Below are positions 1 through 12,372 of a stretch of DNA of 64,000 nt, in pieces. The stretch covers positions 568,747,152-568,811,151 of the forward strand of contig NC_081410.1 in the NCBI RefSeq assembly GCF_030272615.1, in the 5' to 3' direction. Position 1 is the first letter of the stretch; every line of letters starts with the position of its first letter. The notes under the pieces are model-generated. The model did no database searches, was not told the DNA's origin, and saw only the letters and a list, made by a program, of their open reading frames with translations. This DNA is from Cryptomeria japonica (taxonomy: Eukaryota > Streptophyta > Pinopsida > Cupressales > Cupressaceae). The position numbers and the translations under genes are program-made.

Positions 1-1465
1 AGCTTGGCCAGATGTTTTCGATGCCGAAAATGAAGACTTTTGACTCCTTGATGAATAGAGAACAAATCTGATATGCAAAAGTCGGTGATGGTGGATTGCT
101 ATATGGTAGTTCTCGATCTTGTCTAGGTAGCTAGACAGAGGATGATGATTTCATTAATGGCAATCCAGTAGCCGATAGGTGCGCAACTCAAGATGATTAA
201 CATACATGAAATATGATCTTATGGATAGGTGATGAGATTGGATAGTTGTAGGTGAAGCAACTAAGGTTACAGGGTTGTGTGGACACATAATAGAGCTGAC
301 AGAGATTGATTTAACATTTTGGCTGAGGTAAATGATGATGCGGTGTGTGGAATTGCCACAATGACAGATGAGATCAAAGATTCCTAGTTGAATCCATCAT
401 ATCAATGGCTCAAGTTCAAGGTGTGTGAAGGATACAGATTGGTGGGGCTTGGAACTTGAATTGCCAACTGGGAGAATGCAAACCGACTGAATGGATGCTC
501 TGTATACTGCATAGGAATGTGTGTAGATTAGATACATGATAACGAGGCAAACAAATCTTGTCTGATTTGTGATGAGTTAATATTAGACCGACCTTGTGAT
601 GGTGTTGATGATGAGTACAATGGTGAAGAGTAGAGAAGGGCAATGAATGTGCTCTGACTGGGGTAGTTGGCTCACAATAAGAGAATGGTGTGAATATGCA
701 GTTGATTCAGAAGTAAGATGTAGATGTGTGGATGAATAGGGATTGAGTGTATCAAAAAATGGTGAATCTGTGACTAGGAAAGTTGAGTACATGTTAAGTG
801 TGAGTGTGTGGTGTTGGTGATAAGTGAAGGAGGTTGTTGCCATGAATAGAAGTTGCAGAAGCACATAGTGAGTGAGAGATAGAGTGAAGCATAGGAAAGA
901 GACCAAAATAGAGAAAAGATAAACATAGAGAAGATAGAAGAGATCTAAGAACAAAGAGGGAGAAGACAAAGAGAAAAGAACAGAGAAGAAGAGATCAGAA
1001 AGAGAGCAGATCAATGAGGTGTTGCAAAAAATCATTTGCAAGAAGGTATATAACTTGTATTTGTAATCTATGCTCATTGTAATCTTTGAGTGGGTGCTCA
1101 AAGCTAGGGGTTGGTGCTCATAAATTGTAGGGGTTGGTGCGCCTTTGGGTTGGTGCCCATAAACTTCAGGGGTTGGTTCTCCTTGGGTTGGTGCCATAAA
1201 TATTGTAATTTGTTTTACCTATGAGGTTGGATTGGAGTAGTAGACTCTAGTAGCATTTCTCACTGAGTTTATTCCCCACCATGGGTTTTCCTCATATGCA
1301 CTTGTGTTATGGGTTGCCTCTTATGTGTATGTGATCATGTGTTTGATACCTTTGCTCATTGGTTTGTGATTATTGTTATTAAATCTTAGATCTTTTAGGA
1401 AGTTAAAAAATTTTATTGATCACCATTGATTCACCCCCCTTTTAGTGGTTCATTGTGTTCTATCA
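1..1465 (+). mobile_element. Ty1/copia LTR, 3' part (copia-2 family)
   Basis: The stretch ends like the LTR at 31703-34131: a tandem block of GGGTTGGTGC phrases (about 1097-1200), the phrase AGACTCTAGTAGCATTTCTC, a C-run in TTCACCCCCC, and a final TATCA near 1465. The left end is outside the window. No Met-tRNA primer site follows position 1465, unlike at 34134, so this is a solo or truncated LTR. The purine-rich stretch 890-1020 matches a similar stretch in the other copy. Nothing coding is seen; long open frames on either strand here are chance frames. Confidence 0.75.
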
Positions 1466-3104
1466 CGTGGCTCACTTCCGTAATGTATTCTTTTCCAAGG
1501 TTTTCCTCTAGGTTGTCATCTCATGCATCTGCAAGTGCTAGACCCTCATTTTCCTTTTTTCATGGGTTGCCTTGAGACCTTGATGCATGTAGCGCTCACC
1601 AACAAACCCCATGGAACTTACACTAACAACCTAGAAATGGAGTAATTTTTTTTTCTATTTACTAATTAAGTTTCCATTATACATACTCTAGGCAATGTGA
1701 TTAAGAATTAGTTCACTTAATTTCATCTTAGTGTTGGATCTTAAACATTGATTGTCTAATTATGTTCTTGACATAATCATAATATGCTTACATAGTCACA
1801 TATTGCTTCCTAGGGCATACGGATGTCACTACTTAAATTCAATATTAACTTTATGATTCTTAATCCAAGCATTATATTTACGACTAACATGACAATGCAC
1901 ATATGCACCTAACTACCATAATATCCTCACACAAGATTATGCCACATGGGCTGCCCTCTAATCTCTTAATACATTCTACCTTCCATAATGCTTAGCAACT
2001 ACATAACTAAATATAAAATAAACCCCTCTATACACTAGCTCCTTCTAGGAACCCCAAACCAAACAATCCTACATATCTATATGCCTTAGCTTACCTAATG
2101 CATTGATACTTCATACTCTTTCTAGTGCCTGACCATGAATCAGAAGCTTCTATAGAATGCATAATACTAAGGATTACCTATCCTTAAGCCTAACATGATC
2201 ATTTCACCACCTACGAGTATAATGCATCCAACTACATGACCTATCATACAAGGCAATGCATAATCAGCAATCTATCATTCTACACATGCATGCTATAAAA
2301 TGCTTATGCCTTAACATGCTAAGGAAGAGCTCCTACTACCATTATCATAATGTTTCTATCGCTTCCCACATGTAAAGGCATAAAACCTAGTACTACCATG
2401 ATGTTAACTACACTAATGCTTCCCATTTACATAATACATTACCTATATGCCATTCTATCTAGTGCTGCCATAAAATGCATGCATACTAGCTTATCCATAA
2501 ATCTTTATGAACATTGACATTGTCTACACATCGATTGTTTTATTGCTGTCACCTTAATAATGCATACACAACCATTTATGTTCCTTAATGTAATTAGTCT
2601 TCTATGTTTTGTTATGATTTTCAGCCTCATGGCTGATTTAGTTTCTATGATGCTACCTAATGTCTCATATGTCATGTTTTATTACTCTATCATTAATGGT
2701 TTGACAAGATCTTTGTTAATAGTCACTACACAAGTTTAAGGGGCTTATAAACAAGATCTAACATATAATTGTGTAGCATGCACATTCACATGAAAATACA
2801 TCTTTTTCATATAATAATTCATTTCCATTGATTTAAGCACAACATAATGAAAGTAAGTAAAGCATCGTTTCTTCATTACAATATGAACATGATCACATCT
2901 CCATTGCATAACATATTAATACCACATAAATTATATACATTGCTGATCCAAGACTATTCTAATCATGAGCATTTAAGATACAACTTACTATGTTTAAGAT
3001 GAAACATAAGGACAACAAATTTATTTCAAAGGATTGTGTCTTCTACAACATAAGCATCATATTTATAATACTTTTTAAATAAGGAATACTAGCTACAAAG
3101 ATAT
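1466..3104. other. AT-rich spacer without recognisable gene
   Basis: No frame resembles a known protein and no LTR boundary was found. The composition (many ATGCAT and CATAAT words) resembles the LTR-like sequence at 4367-7066, so this may be an older part of the same chromovirus LTR. I could not prove that by eye. Confidence 0.4.
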
Positions 3105-3109
3105 GTTAC

Positions 3110-4361
3110 TGTAAAGCGGAAAATCGAACCCCAGGTGTTCCCCCACTCCAAGGAGAGAGAAAGGAGGTCACTAGGGTTGACGGTTTTCACTTAGGAGAGA
3201 ATTTACATTCAAAAGAGGGGTTGAAACTCACAAGATCCAATCCCACACAATGCAAGATTGAATTCTAAATGAGTTTCAAGGGTTGAGACAGCAAGGATAC
3301 CCTCTTTTGTAAAGAATGTAGATAGAAGGATTGAACTAGGAGTGCATGTAAAGTAAGAAAGATTCACTTGTAGACGGAGATAGGGACATAGGATGAAGCT
3401 ACAGACTTGAAATTAGCAGTAAAATGTCAAGACGATGCTGTCCTGCAAATTTGAGCGAAAGTTGACGGGACGATGGTGCCCGGAGTGCACACGGTCCTCC
3501 GAAAAATCCGCGAAATGAAGGGGGATTTGTTCGTCTCTACACAAGGATTCCAGATCTTCAATTACAGTCGGGTACCTACAACCTACACACAGAAAAGAGA
3601 GGACGATTGGGGGGTTAGGGATTAGGGGTTTGCCTTTAGGTCAAACCCCAGTTTTGGAATTAACCAAGAAATGAGAATGTTGTAAATGTAAATGTTTGTA
3701 ATGTAAACAAGTATTGATACCTTGTTGCAAGAATGTTTGTATTCTTACATACGAAGGTGTAATGATGTTGTAAGTTGTATGTTGTAGGTGATCTCCTCTT
3801 CAATGGTTGAATCCTTGTCTTGAATGCAACACCTAGCCTTGAATGGATACTTAGAATGCTCAATTGCTTGAAGGAATGTTTGAATGCTTGAATGTTTGAA
3901 TGTTTGAATATCGCTTCCGCCTCTTGCACACATATGTTTTTTCTCTCCTTTCCAGGAGGGGAGATGTAGTTTATATACTTGTCAATTAGGGTTAGGAGAC
4001 TGATTTTTCTGACCTTAGGCCGACATAGGAACATTATTTTCCGAATTGCAAACTTAAAGACCCGATGCCCAACAAGAGACTAGGCCCAAAATAGGGCCAG
4101 GGACCAGGGTGCCGGGCGCCATGGTCCTGAGGGACCAGGGTGCTAGGCACCATTGTCCTGAAGGACCAGGGTGCTGGGCGCCATGGTCCCACCTCTTGGG
4201 ATAGCAGGGTGCAAGGAAGGATCGGGCCAAGGTGCAAAAAGATGCAGTTTTTGGTGTCGTAAACAGGTTTCGGGGTCTCCATTCAGGTTCAACATTGCAC
4301 CGCCATCGTGAAGACCCAAATGCAGTTGAAATTGCAAGTGTCACAATTTTAGGACGCTATA
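3110..4361 (-). mobile_element. Solo LTR of the gag-pro element family
   Basis: In reverse complement this 1252-bp segment matches the LTRs at 37385-38492 and 43858-44957 along its whole length. It is flanked by a perfect 5-bp duplication GTTAC (3105-3109 and 4362-4366). The plus-strand left end is TGTAAAGCGG, as in the other copies. The right end is GCTATA where the others have GCTACA. A minus-strand TATATAAA lies at 3970-3977. An intact duplication around a single LTR is the usual product of LTR-LTR recombination. Confidence 0.93.
4101..4190. repeat. Three tandem near-palindromes in the solo LTR
   Basis: Three units of about 31 bp, each shaped GGACCAGGGTGC..GGCGCCATGGTCC, stand head to tail. 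Each arm pair can form a GC-rich hairpin. The same array lies upstream of the TATA box in both LTRs of the full element (37556-37650 and 44029-44109). Confidence 0.85.
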
Positions 4362-5924
4362 GTTACATCTCCAACCATTACATAACAATGCCATATTATG
4401 GTTTTATAGATTGCCCAAATCTGATGTGTAATCATGGATACATAGAATACTACTATTACAAAGTCCGTATAATAATGAGATTTACTCAATATTTTCAAGT
4501 GATTCTTACACTATTACATAACATGATCATGCAGTTTCCAATACATAAATTTTCTCCAATAAATCCATAGCCATCACAAAGAAAGGTCCAAGTCCACACA
4601 TGAAAAAGCACATCAACAAGTAGGGAAAAACCCCAATGGCAAAAAGCTCCAACCACCCAACCAATGAGGAACATACAAGGAACCACCCCTCAAGCTAGGA
4701 GATGTCAATAGGTCCCAACACACACACTACACCTAGGTTTATTCTTAAGGCCAAAAGACTTCCACACGCATGAAATAAACACCGGTGCAAACAACAACCC
4801 AACTCCCAAAGGCTGACACATCATCAAGACATAAATGTGAATGTAAAACATAAGGGAAACACATGTACAAGGGAGTGTAATCACATGCCATAATAAAAAC
4901 AAAGCTCTTGCCTAAGGGCATGCGGAGCCATCTCAACCTTTGAGAGACCAAGGGAGATTGGCTTACCATCTTCACGGTCTTCTTATGATCAACCTAAAAC
5001 ATCCTCACTAGTACTGAGTCATGAGGCACTATCAATTATTATATTTTTAATTGTCTAACTACCCATTCCCATTCATTAATTAGTTATCACTTGATTAAAA
5101 CAAGGTAAACTCCCTTACACCCAAGAGGTCTAAACTTCATGCATCCTTACAAGGAACCTCATGATCATCCATCTCTCGTGACCCCGGGTGTCGCAAATGA
5201 GCCCACTCCCTTTACATGGACCCATAAATAACATTTCAAGAGGCTCTAAGATAATTAAGTAAATCTGAAATGAAACATCATGCAGTACCAAACCATGCAT
5301 AGACACATACTCATGAAAGTTAACATGATCATATAAGAGAAATGAGCCTTTAGACCAATGAAATACATAAACCAAGTCATAATGCTACTACAACCAAATA
5401 AATATACTCAACAAGGTCTTCACACTTGCTATCCTTGAAATCAGTAGCATAAGTAAACTAGCTCCCATGGAAAAACATAATGAGACATATCAAAATAACA
5501 ATACAAGTCTTGCATCCAAACAATGGTGTCAAAACTAAAACTAAAATGCAGTATAACACATTACGTAAAATGACATCGACAATAGAAGACAATAAAATAA
5601 GTTGGGGCTGCGTTTATATTACGCTTGGCCCACGTTGTAACTCACGCGCTTCCCTCAAATCACAACTAAGGTTTACATTTAAACATTTAAAATTCATAAA
5701 CCCAATAATATATAAACACAAAACAATTTGAGAACATACACACACAACATTCAAATTGCTAAACACATATTTTCCCCAAACTGCCTAGCACACTAATTAC
5801 AGATGGCGAATGTATCAAACCCATCGAATGGGTGTTTATTTCAGCACACCCCATTCAAATATGGGTGAATCCAAAAGGCGGGCAGCATCCCGTGAAGTGG
5901 CGGTAAAAGACAGTCATCCCAACA

Positions 5925-6255
5925 CCATGAAATCATGGTGTTGTGTTGTACACCCACCACGCATGGCTGGTGCAATGCACCCACCACATCATTGGTGGTG
6001 TTGCTACACCTACCATGTCATGGGTGGTGCTAGGCACTCACCATGCCATGGTGGTGCTACTGCACCCACCATATCGTGAGTGGTACTATGCACCACCATG
6101 ACATAGGTGATGCAGTGCACCCACCATGTCATGGGTGGTGCTAGGCACCACCATGACATTGATGGTTCTGATGCACCCACCATGCCATGGGGAGGGTCCT
6201 ATTCACCACCATGAAATTTGTGGTACAACAGCATCAACCATGGTGTGGATGGTGC
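5925..6255. repeat. Tandem array of CCACCATG-type palindromes
   Basis: Roughly eight irregular units of 30-45 bp each contain a short inverted repeat such as CCACCATGTCATGGGTGG followed by GTGCTAGGCAC. The array lies inside the presumed LTR of gypsy-2. Reading frames through it give only His/Pro/Met-rich low complexity, so I treat it as a structural or regulatory repeat. Confidence 0.85.
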
Positions 6256-7071
6256 TGGCACCAAACCTAGGATGTGGGTTTCAAAACAACAACAAAAAAA
6301 ATAACAAGAAATAAGGGGGAGGCATAGCAGGCTAGCAACCCCATCTAAAATATGGGTAATGTAGAATGCAATAAATCCCCAAAACAATAGAGTTTCTATG
6401 AACAAAATGATAGAGAATCTAGAATAACAGATAATCATCAAAATTGCTAGATATAGGCAATAGAAAACCTAAACCTTACATTTATTTTGATTCCAAATCA
6501 TGAACAGGGAAAATTTAACGACTTGCAGATTTCATATATGGTGTTCTCACCCAACTACCATTAAAATAATATCACCCCCATTAATTTCAATTCACATTAC
6601 AGAACATAAACCCCATAATCACAAAGAATACACACAGGGTTTCAAATCTAGCAAAAAAAAAAAAAAAACATGAAAGAAAAAGGAAGAACAAAGACCAACC
6701 TATTCCTTGAGTGATTGAAGAGAAATATTTGATGAAGACCCTTCTCATAGCCTCCAGAAATCAACACAATTCCACTCCAAAACCAAGCTCCGATTGTAGA
6801 TAGAAAAACCCCCAAATTCACTAAATTGCAGAAGGAGATAATTGCAGAGACAACACAAATGGTTTCATGGCAAGCATAAATCAACAAAGGAAAAATAATA
6901 AACTTATTTTTCCCATTATCTTTCATGGGATATTCAAATATCAATTAGAAATAAAAATCAAAATAAAAGTATATTATTCTCATCAAAGTAATAATAACCA
7001 AAATATTATTACAACATTATAATATAATAGATAGGGTAGTTATTTAATATTTACCATTATTATCATTATTA

Positions 7072-8673
7072 TGTTAATGTGAGGATCCAATTAACACTAA
7101 GAGGGGGGGGTGAATCAGTGCTAACAGTAAATTTCAAACTTTCACCAATCTGAACAATACTTCACAAAACAGTTCATAATTGATACCGGTAGCTGATCTA
7201 ACAATCACTTAATGCAGATTTACCAAAACATTATCGATAGCAACTTAAGTGTTCATCATAAAGAAAAGACATCAAATGCATAATTCATCCACAACATGAA
7301 CACAAATATTTTTCACGTCGAAACCCAATGGGAAAAACCACGGTGGGAATTGGTACCCATAAAATATTGCACTCTTTCGGAATGCACCCTGTTAGGAGCC
7401 TAGCCCGGTTAAGAGATTTACAACAATGTCCGGTTAAGAGAAGACCATGTTAGGAGTCACTCGGTCAAGCGATTTTACAACTTAGCTATGTTAGAAGCTT
7501 TACCCTATTAGGAGTAAGTTTGCTAGAGGATTTAAACTAAAGTTTTTGAGCTACCCGATTAAGGGATTTTAACAATCAGACCTGTTAGGACCTACCCGAT
7601 TAAGGGATTTTTATGCTATTGCAAGTGTTAGGAAACAATAGATAAATGATCAAGACTCAACACTTCATAGCTTTCTATTACAAATCTTTGTCAGCTCCAA
7701 TTTGCTTCTCTCATGTAGACATCTCAATCTAGTTCGGCACACACACACACACTTCTCTAATCACCGACACACTTAACCTTCTCAAACTCGACCTAAATAC
7801 ATTTTACAATTAGGTTGGTTACAAAACCCTAACCTACAATGAATCTACATCATAGATCATATGGGATCATTACAAATCATTGCAGATCATCATACAGATC
7901 ATTACAACAAATTTCAAGATAATTACAGTCGTTGAATGATCATAACTCATCGCCGCACATCGATCTGATAAGCTGTCAAACCCTTAACAGATTCTGCTAA
8001 GCACTTTGCTGCTTCCCAAGAAATTTGATCCTTGTACATGGCAAAATAGCATCATATCTCTTCACATAGATTCTGACACATCATCATTAACTTATGCACA
8101 TGAAAAGAATCACTGCCAAACCATAAATCATCACTGGTCAAAGATCTTGATACCGGTTCTCAAACCCTAGCTGTTTATACAATAGTCAATAACAAACATG
8201 ACTTCCAATTCTCCAAAAATGATGTAGTTCAAGTCATAGACTCCTTATGATGTCATAAGAACACATTCCAAACCACAACACCTAACTCAACACGGATCTC
8301 TGCTGCAACCATCTCCTTCTCTGTTCCTTCTTATCGGTTCATTGTCACTTGATAGTTTTGCTTTCCAACTCAATCCAATTCAATCCATTACCAGTTCGAC
8401 TTAACTAGTAGACTTAGATGACATACCAAGAGTAAAGTAATATGGACAAATATGGTTGCCATCAATGACAACACAAATAATTGATCATCAAGCATCATAA
8501 AATATTTATATCATCACCAATAGTCCATCAATATATCATCACCAACAGTTCTTTAATATATCATCACCAACAGTCCATCAATATATCACCACCAATATTC
8601 CTTTAATATAACATCACCAACAGTCCTTTATCGATACACCATCATCTCCATCGGTTACGCCAACATGCCAACA
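7072..8673 (-). mobile_element. Solo LTR of a Ty1/copia element
   Basis: The ends are TGTTAATGTGAGG on the left and CATGCCAACA on the right, flanked by a perfect 5-bp duplication TATTA (7067-7071 and 8674-8678). In element sense it begins TGTTGGCATG and ends with a C-run before the terminal nucleotides, like the copia LTRs at 34950 and 61176. The phrase GGGAAAAACCACGGTGGGAA near 7331 is shared with those LTRs. There is no internal region, so this is a solo LTR. Confidence 0.9.
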
Positions 8674-8678
8674 TATTA

Positions 8679-9907
8679 TTATTTCCAAATATTCAAAATA
8701 TCGCTATTAATAAAAAACATTTAAATAATCAAACCCATAATAATTAAATAAAGATTAAATCGTCAATAAATAAATAAGATCAATAAAGAAAAATAATTAA
8801 ATAACTCAATAAATTAAATCAATCAAAGACATTAATTATCAAATAAAATCTCAATAATCCAAATAAATGTTAATTTAAATTCAATCGAGAGAAATAATTA
8901 AATAATAAAAAATGGTTAAATTAAAATAATGCTATCACTAATAATATCATAAATTATTATTGAATAATTACTCAATCGCAATAAATCATTTATCGCCAAT
9001 TAAATAAATTAAATAATCAATCCATTACTAAAATCAATAAATCACGATTAAACAAATTAAACAATTAATTTATTACTATAATTCAATAACCACAATTGAA
9101 TAAATTAAATAGAATAAATAGTCAAACTCACCATGCCACATACTCACAAATCATGATGACTGACACGACATGGCAGAATTCGCCAAGACTGACGAAAATT
9201 ACTCAATGACAATCCTAGACCTAGAGTGTGGGTAGGGAACCAATGACACCTCTGAACCGCATATTTGCCATCGAGAAGAGACACGCTCACACCTGTAAAT
9301 CCAGGAGATCTCGCACCTGATTTCCTGGGAGGAATGAGTGTCTTAGTACCTACTACCCTGCAATCACAACAAAGATACATGTGCATATATATACATAACA
9401 AGCAAGTGGGAGAATGTCGCAACGACACATTCGCTCGCCATGAGTGATGTGACATTGATTCCCCATGAAGACAGTCAAACAGTATCCATACAGTGAACAT
9501 ATAATTCATAAACATTGCATCATAGGTAAATCAAACTAGGGTTAGTATGTCCATTCCAAAATGAGGCATAATCCATAGAATCTATTAAAGCACATGATAA
9601 TAAAAATGCTATTACTATCCACCTATGCATCAATCACTATATAATACATTTAGTGATTAACATCACAATAAACTTCTAACCATATATAAATCATAGCTAA
9701 TCATGAGCATAGTTAATAAGGTGAATCAGTGTAAGATCATGTAATGTCTATCATCAAAATCATTAATTGAGAAACGTAACTAGTCATAATCACTGTCCAT
9801 GCATCACATAAGTCAAATCATATCTAGCATATCCATTACACAAAAATAAAGGTCTGATCAAGTGAATCCAAACTAAAACAAGTTTCTCCTTAAGATTGGG
9901 CACTACA
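8679..9907 (-). other. LTR-like sequence right of the copia solo LTR
   Basis: AT-rich sequence (ATTAAATAA words up to about 9110), then mixed sequence ending at the gypsy-2 LTR edge. Its last 300 bases resemble in composition the end of the Tekay LTR at 51200-51490 (many CATAA and ATCATG words). No gene is seen; the longer frames at 9144-9515 lack any recognisable domain. Confidence 0.45.
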
Positions 9908-9922
9908 TCCTCCCTCCCTTAC
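9908..9922 (-). promoter_or_regulatory. Polypurine tract of gypsy-2
   Basis: In element sense the stretch reads AAGGGAGGGAGGA directly before the LTR start TGTAGTG. This is the expected position for the primer of plus-strand DNA synthesis. Confidence 0.7.
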
Positions 9923-9949
9923 CTACGCTTACTCCTAGAAGCCTAAGAA

Positions 9950-10501
9950 CAAAGAGGGGTACAACTCTCTCATCCGCATTGCATCCTCCGAAGTGGCTGA
10001 TGTTGCATCATTCAGCTCCCACTGGACTCATCCTTGCTCTATTCCCTGACCTCTGAGGGACATCTCTCTATGCTAACGAATGCTCACAGGCTCCAAAGAA
10101 AGCTGCTTGTCCTTGACCTGCAAGGCATTCTAATAGAGAACATGTGATATGTCAGGATGGTATAGTTTCAATAAAGATACATGAAATACATCATGGATAT
10201 GGGACAAGCTAGGTGGCAAGGCAAGGCAAAAAGGTATGGTGCCAATCCTCTCCAAGATCTCAAATGGTCCTACAAATCGAGGTGCCAACTTAGAGCCTTT
10301 TCCATAACGGATTGGACTCTTTTGTGGGGGTCCTTGCAAGAATAATCTGTCTCCAACTGAGAACTACGTGTCTACTCGGTGTGCATCTGCATATTTCTTA
10401 TGTCTATCTTGTGCAATTGTCAAATGCTCTCTGATACGAGTGACCTAATCCTCCATATCTTATAGCATCTTTGAAGCAATGTGTACCCTCTCCTCTAACT
10501 T
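9950..10501 (-). pseudogene. Gypsy-2 integrase C-terminus and chromodomain (decayed)
   Basis: Minus-strand translation gives the integrase C-terminal core ([20 protein letters not shown], then FHVSLLKLYHPD, codons in 10130-10339). A decayed chromodomain follows, with VQWELNDATSATSED and MRELYPSLF between about 9960 and 10060. It aligns with the chromodomain of the element at 51502 (VQWDCYDEVTASWED), where the conserved Trp before Glu-Asp is still present; here it reads TSED. Several stops interrupt it. The fragment continues at 28686, because the Tat element is inserted after the GTCCC at 10502-10506. It belongs to a plant chromovirus of the Tekay/Del type. Confidence 0.85.
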
Positions 10502-10506
10502 GTCCC

Positions 10507-11957
10507 TATATGTGGGAAAAGTGGGACGATAGAACTCAAAATGTGGAAAACGGAGCTCTATGGAGCCTTGCTCACACACCCACAGGACTTCTTGGTGCAA
10601 GCTATGGAGTTATGAAGTATAACTCAGCTTCCCAAGGATGGTTCCATGGTTCTCTATCTTGCACGGTCCCTCAAACCAATGTTTTTTTCTCTCAGATAAC
10701 TAAGAAAAATGGTTTAGGGATGGCAAATGCAAGAACGAGGGATGCTTTTTGTTGATTTAATATGAGATGCATCCTAAGCTATGCATGATGCTACAAATGC
10801 AATAAACTAGCTATAAGATGACAAGGTTAGTAAACCAGACTATCCTAGCATACTATATTAGTCTATGATTAAGCTAAATGATAAGGAACATACTCTAAAT
10901 TTGCATATTTAGATTAATTCCTATTGAAAAGAGAGGCTAAATGATGAGCACAAATGAAATATGAAAGCTTGAATGGATTTTAGTATAAGTGTGATGCTAA
11001 AGACTTGGATATTTTAAAAATGGAGGAATGAGAGCTCTATTTATAGCAAAAATAGGGCAATGGATGGCCAGGATTGAAAGAGTTAATCAAGGGTTGAGTT
11101 TGAAAGTTGGGAATCCATGTTTGCAATTTGCACCAATGAAATGGTGACAAATGTCAACATAAGACTGGTTGAGAGAAGGGGTTGGAGACATTAAATGCCT
11201 GAGAAGACCCCATGATTATCTTAGGGGTAAGGGTTATGGTTAAGTTAGGATTACCCACTGGATTAAGCTTTTATCAAAGGATAAACTTTTGTGCAAATGA
11301 TTAAGGGATAACCATGGTCAAAGCAATGAATGCTTGATGAGACCCTTGGGTTACATGGAGGATGAGTTAAAAGAAATTCTTTAATCATGCTAGAGGGTTG
11401 AGTTAACCATTAATGGTTTGGAAGACTTTGGAAAATTAAGTGGTTGAAGCCTTTAAAGGTTTTCAAAGACTTTGAGGATTTGAGAAGTGACCTCCCCTTT
11501 CTTAGGGATGTGACAAAGTTTAGGAGATGGGTTAGGCTAATTGGAAGCGATTAGAAGAGTCTAGAAGGGGGTTAGGATTAGGGTTAAGGAGGCAAGTGGG
11601 AGATGTAGGATTTTGCAAGTGGATGGAGGGATAATAGGATTTAATTGAAATAAAATGAATTTACTTCAATTTGGTTGCGATTTGAGGAAATTAAATAAAT
11701 TAGATTTAATCAATTTAGGATAACTATTTAATTAAATTTGAATTTAATTAAAAGTGGATAGAATGGATTTAATTGAATAAAATGATTTATTCATTAAATG
11801 GTAAAAAGAAGTCTAGTGAATTTAATTTAAATAAATTGAGTAATTTACTTAATTTAAATAGAAGAATGTGGGTGATTCAATTAAATTAGATTTAACTAAA
11901 TAGAGAAATGAACATAAAATATTCATTTAGGATAATGGTCATTTTTATACGTCTACA
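10507..11957 (-). repeat. Tat element 3' LTR
   Basis: This 1451-bp LTR matches 27231-28680 base for base apart from scattered substitutions. The plus-strand left end is TATATGTGGG where the other copy has TGTATGCAGG, so the terminal dinucleotide is mutated. The right end TCTACA is intact. A minus-strand TATA box lies inside. Confidence 0.95.
11038..11045 (-). promoter_or_regulatory. TATA box in the Tat 3' LTR
   Basis: On the minus strand it reads TATAAATA within GCTATAAATAGAGCTC, a textbook plant TATA context. The same element occurs in the 5' LTR at 27761-27768, where it would drive the gag-pol transcript. Confidence 0.7.
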
Positions 11958-11975
11958 TTTTGCCCCTCTTTGAAG
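11958..11975 (-). promoter_or_regulatory. Polypurine tract of the Tat element
   Basis: In element sense the bases just before the 3' LTR read CAAAGAGGGGCAAAA. Position and composition fit the plus-strand primer and fix the element's orientation as minus. Confidence 0.75.
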
Positions 11976-12104
11976 TGATGTGTGTGCACATGTTAATTCA
12001 AAGAAAATGATGTGTCGTTGTGATTTATGATCAAATAAAAATTTTATGTCCTTTTGAGATATGCCATGCCCCAGTTTTGATAATCGATGTAGATAATGCC
12101 CCCT

Positions 12105-12209
12105 CGGGAGATGAATCAAATTTTTTTTAGAAAATTTGTTTAGATTTGATAATTATTTTACATTGTAAAATTTTGACTAGGTGGAATGTGTAAATTGATT
12201 CATCTCCCG
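12105..12209. repeat. Perfect 15-bp inverted repeat
   Basis: CGGGAGATGAATCAA at 12105-12119 is repeated as its exact reverse complement at 12195-12209, with a 75-base loop. It lies between the 3' LTR and the TATA box of the antisense gene, so it could be a protein-binding or hairpin site in either transcript. This is an inference from position only. Confidence 0.7.
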
Positions 12210-12269
12210 ATAATTGATGCACTTTAGGGTATGAGGGAGACCACGAGCAAATTACATGCCCATCTCCCT

Positions 12270-12299
12270 AACCCTAATTTCATTTTTCTCCTATAAAAG
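12270..12299 (+). promoter_or_regulatory. Telo-box and TATA box of the antisense PMD gene
   Basis: AACCCTAA (12270-12277) is the plant telo-box motif, and TATAAAAG (12292-12299) is a strong TATA box on the plus strand. A start codon follows 74 bases later at 12373, leaving about 45 bases of leader if transcription begins some 30 bases after the TATA box. The order and spacing are those of a compact plant promoter and are independent of the LTR promoter. Confidence 0.65.
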
Positions 12300-12372
12300 G
12301 GGAAAAGTGCTTTGATTTGATTCATTTGTGCATTGTTGACTTTTGAGAAAGAGATTTTGGAGAGAAGTCAAA

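Larger units (their letters stand above)
4367..9907 (-). mobile_element. Probable 3' LTR of chromovirus gypsy-2, interrupted
   Basis: The right edge is well supported. At 9907 a CACTACA end (TGTAGTG in element sense) abuts a polypurine tract and then decayed chromodomain and integrase sequence of gypsy-2. The left edge is not resolved; 4367 is only the end of the neighbouring solo LTR duplication. The interval lacks convincing coding frames, contains a palindrome array like those in other LTRs here, and is split by a copia solo LTR at 7072-8673. Without that insertion about 3.9 kb remain, close to the 4.4-kb LTR of the related element at 47096-60776. Confidence 0.5.

Noticed and set aside
416-1197. 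Minus-strand frames of 75 and 204 codons
   Set aside because: They lie antisense in a purine-rich copia LTR. The translation is Ser/Leu/Phe/His-rich low complexity without any domain.
5810-6314. His/Met-rich plus-strand frames that might be a metal-binding protein
   Set aside because: They are the translation of the CCACCATG palindrome array; the pattern follows the repeat unit, not codons.
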